Part shown: positions 1 through 14,987 of the stretch, in pieces | Numbering within the stretch: position 1 is the stretch's first letter | Layout: every line of letters begins with the position of its first letter | NCBI RefSeq assembly: GCF_000972845.2 | Contig: NC_040028.1 | Span: 13,328,871-13,392,870 of the forward strand | DNA: 64,000 bases | Direction: 5' to 3' | DNA from: Larimichthys crocea | Taxonomy: Eukaryota; Chordata; Actinopteri; Sciaenidae | The notes under the pieces: generated by a model | Databases searched by the model: none | Told to the model about the DNA's origin: nothing | The model's input: the letters and a program-made list of their open reading frames with translations, nothing else | Translations under genes and position numbers: made by a program

Positions 1-473
1 CAGGGGCGTTTCTATCTGTCTTTGAACCCTATTGCTTTGCACTGTGCAGTAATAGCCTTTACCTTTTTTAGGACGAAGATTGACTCACCTTTTATTGCCC
101 TGGAAGCTTCAAAAGAAAGAGTTAAATTACCTAATACCCTAATGTATTTAAAAGTGCAGTGTGTAAGATTTATTGAAGATCTATTAGCAGGAATGCCAAA
201 AAACAGTGTTCGTTAGTATGTCTTCATTAGATTATAATCACATAGAAATAAGAATTATTGTGTTTTTGTTACCTTTTTAAAACGAACCCTTTTATATCTA
301 CAGTGACAGCGGCTCCTTTTCCATGGAGTTTTTCTACAGTAGCCCAGAACAGACCAGCCAAACCCTGCTCTAGATCAATGATAGTATACAGAATGGACAG
401 AGTGTTTTGAAGCCGAAAATATGCATCGCTGGCCGCCACCGTGTTGGATGCACTGCCCGGCTAATCTAAATAA

Positions 474-690
474 CGGCAAAGACGTGGATCATCGGCAGAC
501 CCAAAGCGGCCGAATGACACCTGGGTGCTCTAATAAGCCATCTGTAATGGCACGTACCTGTCAGTCAAGTGCTGCTGTGATATTGTGCGTTTTAATTTGG
601 GCTCTTATAGAGTTTGACTCACTTCTGCAGCCAGCCTCAAGTGGCTGCTCAAAGAATAACAGTTTTCAAGCACTTGCGCATTGGAGTTTT
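474..690 (+). repeat. Dispersed repeat family, copy 1 (internally deleted)
   Basis: The segment shares GCAAAGACGT, ATCATCGGC and the GAATGACxCCTGG-like block with 25955-26060, and AGCCAGCCTCAAGTGG with 20211-20226 and 26270-26285. The central part seen in the other two copies (pyrimidine-poor block with TGTACCAGGCTGTAAACATG) is missing, so this copy is deleted or rearranged internally. The class is not clear. The order of the blocks is the same on the + strand in all three copies. Confidence 0.7.
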
Positions 691-957
691 TCTTACATGC
701 TTGGAAGGAGTGAGCGAAGCGTTAGTTCAAGTCTGCAACTTCGCTGCTAGGTGCCACTCAACCCTACACACTGGACCTTTAAGCATAGTATTCTTTTAGT
801 TTGTCTCAAATCCTTCTTTGACAAGGCACATTTCCATTATCTTGTTCCACTTTAGATTTTAAAGGCCTTTGCTCAGTGTACCTCAAATTTCTAACAACCT
901 AGTACTTGTCTGTATGAACTGCCACTACAATCTCAGTATGAGAAATGCCATTGAGTT

Positions 958-1240
958 GGCAGTAACTCAGTCTGTAGGGATTTGGCTTGGGAACCGGAGG
1001 GAGATGTTTAAGTCCAGCATGGAACAAAGTATGGTGGGTGGACTGTTGGCTGGAGCAAGGTACTGAACCCCTAACTGCTCCCAACCTTGTGTGGGTGCCC
1101 ATCACTCCACCATCTCTTTACATTTGCATGTCAATGAGCCTCATGTGTGTGTATTTCAGGTAAAATGCATGTAAAAACTTGAGTGAAAATATAATTTCCC
1201 CCTTGAGGGATCAATAAAGTGTCTATTCTTTTCTATTGCA
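958..1240 (+). mobile_element. tRNA-derived SINE
   Basis: The head GGCAGTAACTCAGTCTGTAGGG resembles a tRNA A-box region, and a decayed B-box-like TTTAAGTCC follows about 45 nt later. The body has AAGGTACTGAACCCCTAACTG, and the 3' end has TTTCCCCCTTGAGGGATCAATAAAGT, a tail shared with many teleost SINEs and their LINE partners. The B-box is mutated, so the copy is probably old and inactive. I do not assign a family name. Confidence 0.75.
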
Positions 1241-4200
1241 ACGAGGAATAGTGAATTTAATCATTTAACTTGAATCTCTCTCTGTCATGTTTTACGTCTG
1301 GATACGAGCAAAAGCAGAGAAAACTCAAAGATTGAAGAAGCAGTCATGATGGATATTATTCAAAGGTCAAGTCTCATGCTCCTATTGTCGCACGAAAAAT
1401 GCTGGCAGCAGCGATACAAGTCATTTCTGTTGCCATGCAGGTGTGAAAAAGGTCAACTGCCTGCATCGCTGATGTGACCATACTGCAATTAAATCTTTTT
1501 TAGCTGACAGTGGACGTGCACATGGCAAATGAGAGCGTATGTGAACCCTCTCGCACTCACTCAATCTTCTTTCACACACATTCAAACACACACACACACA
1601 CGCAGAAGAGGAATCTCTAGGTTGCTGCCCTCGTGATTCACATTACCACACAAGACACACAGCTGACAGCCATTGATGGTGGTTTAGTGTTGAATTGAAA
1701 GAACAGCGGGGTGTTGGTTTGAAGAGTCAACTCTCTGTGTAGTAGTTTCTTCTTGTACTCTAAGCACTGACAATGTGTTTGGCACGATGAGAGAGGATTT
1801 TAAACAGGTTACACATTCAGCCAAACGGTTGTCGTTTTCATTTGCCATGCTCCGTGTTGTTCATCACTCTTTCTGTACAAGATAGTGATGCGTGGTTTGT
1901 TTCAACTTTCTGTATCGATCATGCAGGTGTTAGTACTAAAGTATTACACAACCTCGCGCTTCACTAGGCACAAACATGCTCGCCAAAGACCTTTTGTGTG
2001 TTGGTGTGATTGCTTGACCCAGTCTTCATGGTGAGTTCTTTTTAATGGAAACTGACAACAGTTGAATAGTTTTAGCGCCCTTTGGCGGGCCTCTTCTCCT
2101 TGTATTTCTTTCACCCCCTCTAATTCTGGCCCAACATCAAGGCTTAAGCCCTCACCCTTAATGTTACATGTCAGATTTGCTTTTTTCTGCTAAGATCAAA
2201 AAGTATTTTCTCCCTCCTTTTTTAAGAAAGGCAAAGTATTTCTAGGGTTGGCCTCAAACAAAATGATTATTTTTTTTATTAAGTGCTGAAGTATCAACCT
2301 CTTTCCCCCCTGCTAAACAAGAGAAGGTCAGCGTCCCTTGGGCACAATTCGATCAGTCAAGTGCTCTTAGAGCTTTTACTGAGCGACAGTCAGCGTTTGT
2401 GTTTTATTTACTCAATTATTAAACCTTGAAAGCAGAAATACATAGAACTTAGTATTTTTATGATTTAGCGCCCCCCAGAGTACAGCTGTACATGTGTATT
2501 TGTTATGATTATGTTATTTAAGATAAAAAACTTGCGAGTTGACAGCTAAACATCAAGCAAGTGCAACAACACAAGACATAGAAGCCGATTAATATTACAT
2601 CCAACAGCAAGAAGACTAGCCTCTCCAGCCTTTTATTTCATGAAGCCCTCATTGACTTTTGACTAGAGGTCAATCCCAGATTTACTCTTGCCTGGCGACT
2701 TCTTGCTCGATCGTTCCTCCTTTTCTCTTCTTAGCTTCCTCCATCAAGGTTTTCCTTCGGTCTCTTTGCCTCTGTCATTATCTCCGTCAATTACATCCAC
2801 GTTCGCTTGCCTAGCTAGGCTGAAAACCTCCCCTGCATGGTTGTGAAAAACGGCTATGGTACAAACACTAACAATCCCCCACTGTTCTGGGCAGCCAGTC
2901 TAATAAATTGATCTAACAAGAAGTGATATAGTTGTGGTGGCGTGTGACTTAGTGCTGTAAAGCGTTATGTAAGCGCTTGCGTCACAAAGTCGCACTGTGC
3001 AAGACGAGGTGTACAAGACACAGAGCGGGCATGACAGGGACACCATTCACCTGACTACAAGTCAGTTTAGCATCAAAATAATTTATTTTAAAGAAGCTAC
3101 ACAGCGGGGCTTTGAATATGTCTTTTATGCTATTGTATTCATAACAGATGCAGAATTTATGTTACTGAGTATTGGAGTCTCAGGGAGTTTGCATCGTGAT
3201 GTTTATTTGTTCAAAAGTGTGAGTTATTCAAGATTTTCTTTTTTCTGGTGTGGCTCCAGTGTGGGATGATAATACTTTATAGTAACCAATCAACCAAAGA
3301 AAAGCTTTTATTCATCCTTTGGCATGGAAAATCTTTTTTTTTCATCAAATCCCACCCCATGTAGCTTCTTTCCATTGCAGATTTGCTTGGTGCGGTCTAA
3401 AGAGAGATGATCTTTTTCTCTTGCCTCCCTTGGGAACAAACCACATGGAGTAGGGATTTTCCAACTTCAAATCTTTGTTATATCATTTTACAGACTTGTA
3501 GACTTAACCAACGGTCAGACCAATTATTAAATATTTAAAAATATATATCAAGTCGTACTATATGCATAATGTTGCATATCTTAAGATCCAAAAGTATGCA
3601 GTAGGTTACAGTTAATCATAAATCCACTCCAATATTATAAATGGTTTCCTATCATATATAAAAATCAAACTAATTAAAGAACCATACTGCATGTATAGAG
3701 CGCCTTCAGCCTTGCTCTGGTTTCTGTGGATAAGCCTTGGCATGTGCGGCTGCTGGCTGATTGTTGATTTAACTGGATATGTAGATAGATTCCTGAAAGA
3801 GCCCCAGATTTCATGCTTTGGGTGGATGCCGGACAGCTAAAGATAATACAGAACACAAAGCATGTCAGCGCTTTTAAAGATTAGACGCACAATAGATTTT
3901 TGTCCCGGCAAAATAGCCCTCCATAGGCCCAACATGCTGAGTCTGAAAGACGCCCCCTCGCCGATTTCAGCTTTGTGGACAGCAGCAGTCAAGGGACAGA
4001 GCCTTTCCACAGTTTTTTGCTTCACATGCGGTCTTACTACTGGAGTCTTCCTGCAGGCTCATTGCTCAAACAGTCCCATCTATCGAAGGCTGGCTTGCAG
4101 CATTACCTCAACTGGGCACATAATACCTTGTTGAATATTTCAAAGTGTTGCTTGCATTATCACCCCGGGCGAAAGCTCTCTCTTTACTAAGGGTAAAAGG

Positions 4201-7200
4201 AGGAGTGGTGCAGGAGTCCATTTCAGAGAAATGCACGACATAACAAATAAGCAACCCCAAAAAACAGGTCTTGCTCTACCGAGAGCACTCCTAGATGTTT
4301 CTTCAGCATTAAGTAGTGATTATTTCCTTTAATGAATTGTTAAATTAATGTCTATGAAATGTCAGATAATAGTTCAAAAGTGGCCAATACAATTTTCCAC
4401 TCAGTTTGTCTGGATTTTCTACTCAAACTGTTAATTTTCAAACTATTCTGCCAGTTGACTAATGGCTTAATTGACTCGTCTAAGCACACTGGCGTGTGTG
4501 CTTCTTCGTTTAGACTTGAAAAACCCAATAGCTTGTTTGTGGGATCAGGTGTCATCCCAAAGTGGTATGTGAGTGCACTCGGTGGCTGGATTTAGTCAGA
4601 AGGTGAAGGCATCTCCCAAATGTCAGGTTACATGATCACGTGGGTTATGTAGGCCTGTTCTCAGACTAACAACCGATAACTGAAACAATCTGCAGCATTT
4701 GTCTGCCTGAACCGCTTCCATAAAACTCTAACACTGAGAAGCAGAAGATTCACTTCTTAAATGTCAAGGCATTTCAAAGAGTGCTACAAAGTAAAATTGA
4801 CTCTGAAAAGGGGAGCTGTTGACATTGGAAATTAACAAATACAGTTCAAGCACATGACATTTAAAATGACATTTTATAGATCCTAAGCTTTGCATTTGGT
4901 TGTGGGTTTTGGGAGGCAGGTGTGGACTGTGATATCAAAGCGTTTTCCTTCTTTGTCAGAGTAACTTGATATATTGATAACATCAAAGCTGAAAACCCCA
5001 TAGCCTTAAGGCAAAGGTGCACAGATTGATACAACTTAAAAGAATAAGACACTGCCCTTTGCGGCCTTCTTTGCTCCATATAGCAAAGCACTTTTCTGTC
5101 CAAAGTCTTAAGTGTTAACTATGACCTCCTATAGGCCGGCTTACAAACCCATCCAACCTGTTAAAGGGGGCTTATTATCTCCGAGAAGAACCGTTTTTCT
5201 AGCACCCAAAGTGCACTCTCCTCTGCATGCACCAGTAACCCTGAAGCCAAGCCCTCTTCTTTGTGGATGGACATTCACTCTCAGGTGCTCACACATCATT
5301 TAAGATTTCCTGTCGTAGCCGGTATAAGCCGAGAGATGTTGAGAAACATTAGTCACGCATAGTAGTCTTGAGTTGCATTTAGTCGTGACTGGGATGATAA
5401 ATAGCATATTGTACTTTGGATGCAAGAAAAGATTTGCAGAAGTATCTCATTGTGATGTGTTGAACGCGATGGCACCCACAGTTGTAGTCTGTAGCACCCA
5501 AAGGATATAAATTCAAGGCAAAACTATACGTCCCTCTACAGAACTGCAAAGTCATCCACGTCCTCATGAATCATTACAGAGTACAACTAAAGGGGAATTT
5601 ATTTGACCAACTTGTGCGGTGTGATTTATTTTTTCAATTAAATCCCCCTTTGATAGATTATCCATATGGTGCCACCCAACAGAAATCTCCCTTTGGTACG
5701 CGGAGATATTCGCCTTTTGTCAGTCTGTGAGAGTCCCTAGATTTCTTTTTTTTTTTTGTTAAACTATGCCAATAAATTAAAAGTTTTCATATGCGGTGTA
5801 TACTCACCTGAACTAAATCCTTTTAAAAGGCCAGCTGGTGCTGGTTGGCTGACCTGACATTTACTTAAGTAACTACTTTCCTTCTGTCTTTCTGCATCAT
5901 GGTTCAGTGCATGTCACTGTCCTGGTCAAAAAGCTACAGGAAATTATTTTATTTTACACATTTCACTTATTCTAGTTTGTCACTGGGTGTGTTTTCCGGT
6001 ACGTTTTCATCCTGCGGATTCTGCGGCAAACGTGGATTATCTTCTTCATCGATAAAGTCCTTGTCAGTGTGCCTGTTTTTGTCTACCTTTACTCAAGTTC
6101 TCTCCTGTTAAATGGAGTAGGATATAAGCCTAGTCGGTGTAATATTTAAGTGCTTATTCGAGGTGAAATATTCAGGTCTTCTTATGAGGTGTATATATTG
6201 TTATCATGGCTGCAGTTTTAATAACACGTACACCAAGGACAAATTTTAGCTTTCATTGCTTCTTTAGCTGTTACATCTTTGAAACATTCCTACCCAACCA
6301 ATTTCAAAATAATCAGTGTGCAGAAGAAACATTTCATCCATTTATCTAATTAAAATTTTTCTTTATTTTGGCTTCATTCAAAGTAAAGTCAAATGTTAAT
6401 GTGAAGTTGATGTTGAGGAGGGAGCTCAGATTAGGCCAAATGCGAGGTCACCCCGCTGATAGGGCTCGACCGGTCTGAGCTGGACAGAATTATAGATGAG
6501 GTTCTCCGTTTCCCAGGACTTTGAGAGATCACTTTCCAGCCTGCAGGGTCAGAATTAGCGGTGGCTGGAAAAAAAGGGGGTAAATAACGTGTTGGAGTGC
6601 AGGTTATTTCAGTCAACTTAAATGCTTAATGCTTTCATACAACAAAATTGTAGTCAGGTAATGTGAGGTATTCTCAAAGAGGTTACATGAAGGTGCACTC
6701 CCAGGTGTTTTATGCTTTATAGGAAAACCTTTAAGGGTCACCTGCATCAGGCTAGTTTAGTTTAGTTGTCAAGCATCACATTTACAGTACACAATACTGC
6801 TGGAGTTTAATTTTTACAGTGCTACACTGTTGTGGGACCTAATAGTGTCAAAAAGGCCTTGAAACCGTGCATATTAACAGCACCGTCACTTATTGATGAT
6901 CTGGCTTGTTTAATTCAGACGGACTTTGCATCATGTCGATGGCTATGTTTCTGCATGAAAAGAAGTTTATGAGTAGCTGCAACACATTTGAATGGATACC
7001 AGCACGCTGTTCCATGACCCCATCCTGTCCACACCGAAGCATGCAGCACTGAGTAGGCAGTGCCAATGCAAATCAGACGTCAGGAAGTGCTTATCCATCT
7101 CCCTTTCAGCTCCCTTAAGCTCATAAACTGGAGTTTCCTTTCTTGTGTTTTGTTTTTCAGAGTGCACCAAAGTTCTGAAGTCAGTCAGTGTTTCAGCACA

Positions 7201-10200
7201 GATGAATTCAATCTTTCAATCTCAGTGTTTTTTCTTTTTCTTCTTGTCGACAATCGCCTGTTCAATACACTGAACAACTTTTTAGCAAAGCCTGAAGCCA
7301 GAAGACCAGAGTGTATTTATTCAGATGTAGAGCCTGGAGCTTGTCAGTTAAGATGAAAAGAAGTTTTAGTTATTTGTCAGTATAAAATAATAAAAAAAAA
7401 ACAAATCTTAACATCCTGAAGCAGATAAGTTATTATAGGTTATTTCCAGAAACTAGCCCTGATCACTGCCAGAGATACATTTCAAACTCATTCAAATCAT
7501 TTTTGATTTGAACTGAACATAACAATCTAGGGAGATAAAAACTCTGAATATAATTGCCAATCTGTAATCAATCACTTTTTATACGCAGTTGCTCTAGAAC
7601 AGCTACAGTGATTGCTGCTTTGTTTTCTTGTTGTTGTTTTTTTCCACGTCAAACTGCAGGTGTTTGGTTTTTAAATGAGATGAAATTGGACAGGCAGCAT
7701 ATTGACAGCAACGTTTGAGGGCTTGTGACGGCAACAACTGTATGTATTGCTGCCATTGTGATTTGATTTTAAGAGATTTCTGATGAATAGTTAATTAATA
7801 GATTCATAGGTGGGCAGTCTGTCCAAAAGATCATATCACGATCTATTCAATAGGAATCACGATGCACAATCTAAATCTTGATCTTTCTTTTTGCATGCCG
7901 TGTCGACTATAGCCATATTTGAAATATCTTATGAATTTGCTCCATTAAAACACAATATTGCTTTCAAGCTACTGTGCATGTTTCGAAATGGTGTCTAAAA
8001 CCTGTAACATGTAATCTGAAGTAAGGTTGTCATGATACCAGAATTTTAAACTGTCCATACCATCAAAAACTACTTCACTTTATGTAGTCCACGGGCTCAA
8101 ACGTGTGGCTTCAATATAGTCTTGTGCTCTGGGCTCTAAAGTGCGGTCCAGGCTTGTAGAAATTTCCTCAATAGCCCTGCCCTGCAGTGAGCAGTGTGCT
8201 GTGTGCATGTGATTAAGGAATAGCAGATATTCAAGTGTACCTGCATGAATGGTTGTTTGTAGTCAAGATTGTGTATGAAATATATTTTCCCAAACTGTAT
8301 TTAAGGTTCCTGTTAAGGGCGAACCTTCAATTTTGTAAATCTATGGTTTATTGCTGTTAATTCCCATAAATTCCGGTTAATTCCCGTGGTTTCCGGCTTT
8401 GAAAATGTACAGACTTTTGCAACACTAAATATAATACATGTCCTAGACACACAAAATAGTATTTCCCACACAATGACAGTGTAACAGGGGTGGGTGTTAT
8501 ATTTTATTTGAATGCATTACCATATTAGGTTATTTTTAATGTCACCATTCTCCACCTTATTTGAGTGTTTACACACAAACAACTTGAATCTGCTCACCTT
8601 GCTTTTCTTTCTTTTTCCCCCCACAAACAAGCACAAGCCTACACTTTACTGCAAACAGACTAACTCCCTCCGTTTATTTCTCTTTGTATGAACAGGAACG
8701 GCAGTATTTTTATAAAATTGCTGAAAAGTAAATTGTGGATTCCCTCAGATGACAATCTGGATATAAAACTGTCAAATTATGCACCCCTAGATACTTAGAG
8801 TGCTAATCGATATATCGTCATATATTTTATTTAGGGATAGTAACTAACTGAAGACTCCTTAGGTTTCAGCATATTCAATTGTTTTACATGCCTTTTCCAT
8901 GATGAAATAAAGTCGTATAGCTCAGCTGGAGCACACATTGCAATGGGATCTCACCATCCGTGTGAATATCAACATGTCAGAACAGACAGACATATAAATA
9001 CCTGTCAAACTACTGAAAATCGCCTCAGTGGTTGTTCCCACTGCAGTAGGTGTCTCCAGGAGCACATAGTGCTATGATGACACACACTCACATGCCTGAG
9101 GTTAAAACAATACCAGCCTTCACTGTGACAGCTGGTAAATATGTCCAGTGTCTTTTGGAGTATTTTCCATTAAAAAATGGAATAAAAACTTGCTATTTGT
9201 AACAGGATCACATTTTGAGAGTCAAAAGAAGTTGAGCTCCCTGCCAACACAAGAACACAAGTAGACAAGAAAATGGATAGGTGGTGACGTTCTAATCTTT
9301 ATTCTTCTCTCTCCTGCTCATGAAATGTTCATTAATGTCATGTAATATAAAAGCCATCATCTTTTTTTATGAAGATTCAGTCAGCTCAGCTAAATTTATA
9401 CAATTCATAGCTTTGTGATTGATTGTTTTTCTGGGAGCAGTTCATCTCTTACTGTGATCAGTCTTAATAGAAGGTGCTGAGTGAGCTGAGTTTACTCACC
9501 TCAGAGAGACACCTCGCAGTGAGAGAGCCAGGACGCTGCCAATATCAGAACGTTTGTTATGTTAATTCCCCTTCTCAAAGTTTGCCATTGGGATGGTCTG
9601 TTCGGTATTTCTCTCAAAGAACCCCCTCGAATCCAAACATGATCATTTCATAACATGCGATATGCTCGCCGGAGTGGGGGAAATATTTGACACAGCAAAT
9701 GTGTCATGAGTGCGTAGGGGTTGATAACACAGCGGCATTGATTAAACACATTTTTGTGACTGAACTGTTCGTCGAGGTGCAAATATGAACGTCAGTCATC
9801 TTAATGCATAAAATCTTGTGCCTCATCTGTTACACAGGGAAAGAGTTTTGTCTTACTTCTCCTGGAGATCTACAGAACATCATGCTATAATTCCTTCTCT
9901 GGAAGCATTGCTGCTGTAGTCGTTGTCTTTGCGATGTAATTGTATGCAGAAAGCCATGAGGGTGTTAAATGTATTCGTCTGGCCGTGTGTGACAGGATGT
10001 CTGGCAGAAACTCTGATTCTATTTAAGGGATTTACATGCAATCAGAATAATTTATGCCCTGCTCTGTCACAACATATTAGGGTTGGTGACATGTTGGAAG
10101 CAGCTGATGAGTCCTCGGTAGAGCCTCTCTGCTCCCTCTTAGTTGAGGTATTGTTATGTGGAAATGCTTTAGTGGGTGAATGATTGTTGTAGGAAGTTGT

Positions 10201-13200
10201 TCACGGAAAGTTAATCTTGTGTTTTTACTGCTGCACAGCGTAAACATGGATTATTTGGTCTGCAGTCATCTTCCTCATGTCCTCTTTGGGTAAACATATC
10301 TTGTGAGATAAAGTGCAGCTCAGGGAGTATCCATGCGCTGTGTGGCATTAGTCTGAGTGTGTGTGTGTGTGTTATTGTGTTGTTCATAGACTGTAAAATG
10401 ACTGTGTTTCCTGCCTTTTACTCAGAGCCAAGCCCTGCCCTGTGGATACACATGCACTGATAGGCCTCCAGGTTATTGCAACATTTGTCTGGGGTGACGT
10501 CCAAAGGTGTGATATAGGCCTGGGTCCAGCTTCCGAATGGTTTACTTTAAATGTCCACAGATGCTGTCAGCGTTGTCTCAACCCCACTTGTCCGCACTTC
10601 TCACCGCGTTTAATCCTCTATCAACAGAAGAACAGGTATGTGTCTATTTAAAGGGGGCTACGCCATTCTCTGGAGTTTATTCAGGGTAATGATTGATAGA
10701 GTGATTGTGTGTGCATGTGAGACTGAAACTGCTCTGGAAAAAAAGGAGGCATTCCTTTCGCCGTTGGGTGTGTCAAAATGAGCAAAAGCGTTTTCAGCAG
10801 TCGAGTGCAGCAGAAAGTGAAACATCTAGAGATCTAATAATAACTTTTTTTCTGTTTTTGCTGCTGGCTTGTCCATCGCGTGCCCACCAAGAATTCGTCA
10901 CCCTCCTCAAAAGAATGTTGCACGTGTGTCACCTGCAGTGCTAAAAAGTCACAGTACGCGGGTACTTAACGGTGTACCATGCGAGGTTTAAGGTTAATCT
11001 GTGACGTGCAGTATGTATAGGACCGTTTGTGTATTTGTGTTCCGCACATTCTCAGCTCAGAGCAGTCACTTCGTCTGGGGTTCAGTCAGCACTTCTCAAC
11101 CACATGTTTAGCCTAGTGGTGTGTGCATTAGGGGATTTCAGAAATAGTTTCTGAATTCAGTGACTTGCTATGAAAACATAATGCTCCTGTTGTGTAAGCT
11201 TTTCGAGCTGCTGTTTTTTTCCTACCTCTGTCTTCATTCTAGGGATTTACTGAGGCTGAAATATTATCATTATTATTATTCTGATAAATTATACTTGACC
11301 ACAAATTTTTATTTTATTCAGCGACGTCAAATATGCTGTTTGAAAGAAGCAATTAAGCATTGTGGGTCTTTAGGGACATTTTTGCAGCTGCTGAGAGATT
11401 AGTAAAAAAACAAAAAAAAAAAAGATTTTATTTCTCCCCACAAAGATTTCACATGCTACATAATGCTGCTGGGTCACTCGAGATAAGTTGTAAGCAACCA
11501 TGTGCCTGAGAGCATGTGGGTTTTCATTAAAAAACACACCACATCATCCTGCACAAATTGAAGTTAATCAGTGAATATCTAATTTGGTCTTCCGTTCGGA
11601 TAAAAACCTGCACAATGTCTTCACTCTGTGCCCTCGTGGTTGCACTCTTCTAGGTCAGTGCAGGCTAGATACAATCATGTATACGTTTGTTTGACCACTT
11701 CATGCTTCAGACATCCTGGTGGGTGCATAATATGCCTGAGACTTAGAGGTTTAATGGGATGCTAAGCTTTCTACATGATGAAATATTTATTAGCTTATTG
11801 CAGACAATGTAGCTCTTACGAGAAGGTATTTTGTGATTTCACTTTCCCGGTTTTGGTACGTGGAACTCAAAAGGGGTTTTTGAAAGATGGTAATGAGCTG
11901 TAACTTGAAGGTGCAGTAGATAAGAGGTAGATGTGGCCTGTTGTGGGTTCCTTAAGCAGCTCTCAGTTCTGTTTCTGCTGTAGATTTCATGGCATGTCAG
12001 CATTTGAACCTCTGCTTCTCCAAGACTCCCTGCAGTTGAAATTCAGGCTAATGTATAATTATTTCTCAGCTCATCTCCATTTGTCTATGTTGAATGTCTG
12101 TGACCTGGTGTCACTCAGCGTTCTGAAGACAAATCTTCTTTCTGCTGACTGGCGGACAATGGATCTTTTGGCTTAGAGGAAGACTAAATGCAACGGTGCC
12201 GGCAGCTAATCTCTTCTTGAAGTTAACTTGAAAAATAAAGGAACACATCAGTCACCTTGTTACTGTCGGATTTCTGCAGTAACCTAAATGTCATGTAAGC
12301 AATGAGGGATTAGGAGAGAGTAGTTTAACACTGGCTAAACCTAATTTCTCTGCCGTCTGCGCGTTCAAGCAGGTTTCCAACAGTGTTTTTATAAGCATGA
12401 TGGCATGACAGACCTCAGACTGGTCATATCAGTGTGACAACTGTGCAGCAGCATGAAAGGAGAGAGTATTACTCATCGTGGTGCGCCCTTGAATAAAAAA
12501 AAAATCATATTGAAGGTCAGTCTAAAACAGAAACTGAAATAAATAAGTCTAAATAGGTTTTAACCATTAAAGTGCTGGACATTCGTGAAATTCTGATGAC
12601 ATGAATACACTCAAGGACACTATGTGCCCTTCCACTCTACAGCCTGTCCTCTCACCAATATTACCAATACCAGTAGGTTTAAATAATGCAGTCTTGACTG
12701 AAAATATGCCCTGGGAGGAATGTTTTTACTGACCAGATGCATGTAAACACAGGTGTTACAATAATTGTTTTATTGAGGAGCATGTAAACGCGTCCTCTGC
12801 TTCTCTGCTTTAACCTGATTTCTCCCGGTAACCTGGTTTCCTGCGTGCATGTAAACGTAGCCAGCGCGACGGCTGTTATTATATTTGCTGCTGCAGTGCT
12901 CCTTGGGGAAGGTGACACATGGCACAGGTGGCTTTCAGAGGGATCAGAGGAGTGATGAATTCATGTCTGTAGACGAAATTGATGCACAAAGGCAGTATTT
13001 GGATCTGGGGCAAGTAGATCTGTCTCTGTTGAGCATTATTCCCTTCAGAAACATAGTTTTCTAAGCTGAGATTTGACACGGAGTTAGTCAGATTTTCATA
13101 ACATGTTGCACTAATACTTCCATTTCCTTTCCCTTCCTTCCATAAACTGCTTTAATTGGGAGTCATGGAAAGAGGGGGTTGTGTAAGACGCTCAGAGGAG

Positions 13201-13780
13201 TGGCCGGAGTCTGAGGTCACATCAGATCACGTGATGAGTCAGGGTGGGGTCAGACTAAGACTTTTCTTGGCAGACTTGGAGACATTGAGGATTAGGATAC
13301 TTTAAAGGGGAGATTTAGCTTTGACTTAAAAGAGTGTCTCGTAAGAGTGTTCCATGTTGAATAGTTGGACAGATCTGTCACTGAAAGAAACCAAGTTTTG
13401 TTCTAACGTCTTGTCATGGTGTCTTGTGTGTTTTTATTTTCTGCTTAGTCAAGGGAAACAACCATAATGGTAATAATTAGACACAAGTTTGTCTCTTTGT
13501 TGCCTCCAGCATGAGGTCATCTTTACTCTGTGGGAACTACACAGTATGGTCCTTAGGTATTAACCTAATGACAGCCCTGAAAGCTGCCCAGACCAGGCTT
13601 GCCTCCTTAGCTCCTCACCTAATTCTCAGCCTTGTGCTTGCTCTTCACACTGTCTTAAGAGTTGGACATAGCACAGTTTTTAACCGCCAGGCAGTTCAGT
13701 GAGGTTATTTTTCCTCTCAGCATTCCGAGGGAAACACAAAGAAAAATGCTGAAGAACCAGTCAGCCGTGTAGTAGGTTGG

Positions 13781-13818
13781 CAGCAACAGCAGCAACAGCA
13801 GCAGCAGCAGCATCGTCG
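13781..13818. repeat. CAG/CAA-rich trinucleotide tract
   Basis: The tract is an imperfect (CAG)n with CAA interruptions, ending in CATCGTCGTC. It lies outside any supported coding exon. Confidence 0.85.
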
Positions 13819-14910
13819 TCTTCTTCACTCCTAACCCAAAGCTGCTGAGAACTCCCACAAGCTCAGGCAGAGTGAAATCATTCTGGACCTGATAAAATGG
13901 GGAATTTCAGAGGTAGGCTCGGATACACATCATGGTTTTTCTTTGCTTAATGGTGCCTTCAACAGGGTTCCCTTTCCTTTTTGTATGTTGTCTTTTCTGT
14001 GGTTCTATTTCCTACAGTCTGCTTAGTTTGCACTTTCCGACAGTCAAGTTTAGACTGCTGAGAAATATTCATTTGGACAGATTATATACACAGATTGTGG
14101 TCAAAGCGTGAGGAATTTTCTTTTTTTGTGACAGGGGTAGTAAGTTGTTGTTTTTTGTAATGAAAGACCTGTTTTTATCACATAAAGGAAAGGTTACAGG
14201 AAGGCAGGACGAGGCCCATTTTATACTTAATCTGTGGTGATTTAAATAATGGTGATAACTGCGTCTACCTTCCGTAGCTGCACACTTTTCTTTTGTCCTG
14301 ATGTGAGAAGGACAAAAGAAAGAAGAGAGACCGGCTTGGCAACTTCTGTCAATTTTAAAAGCTGCAGTCAGTCGCCCCCCCCCCATCTGTGTTTGTTCTG
14401 AAGTCAGGGAGGAGGAGCTCGTCACATTCAAACAGCTTTTCCCGTTTCCTGTTGCTGTGTTTTCTGGGAATCAAGTGCCATGTCCTTGATTCAAAGGCTG
14501 CAGTGGAGGTGGGCGGTAGTCAGGACTATGTGTTGCAACACTATGAATGAGCAGGAAAGGAATTTGGGAGACTGACAGAGGAGGGAGGGGGGGGGGGTAC
14601 ATGAAATATCCTGTGCGGACTAACATACTCTGTTGTAGTAAAAACTGTATCTGTCATTTAACACCAAGGCTGGCGCATGGCTTGGTTCAGCCTCAGACAC
14701 CTTGAAATGCTCACGCTGCCTCGGTGACAGGCTCCCAGAATACCTCAGGGTTGCATTTCATCCAAATGTCTGGTGGGACCTCCCACGTTCTTCATGCCCC
14801 CTCTTCTCCAACTGCCTCATCCCTGGCCAAAAACTTTTATGTTCTCACTGTAAACAATCCAAACCAGCTCACACAAACTGGCTGTCAGCCTGGGCTAAAT
14901 GATTCCTTGC

Positions 14911-14911
<1 letters not shown>

Positions 14912-14985
<74 letters not shown>
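14912..14985. repeat. (GT)n microsatellite, about 74 bp
   Basis: This is an uninterrupted GT dinucleotide run of about 37 units. It is the longest microsatellite in the window and is likely polymorphic. Confidence 0.95.

Positions 14986-14987
<2 letters not shown>

Noticed and set aside
7812..8850. Possible degenerate hAT or MITE with TATCACGATC-like motifs
   Set aside because: The motifs recall fish repeats, but I could not define ends, inverted repeats or a target duplication.
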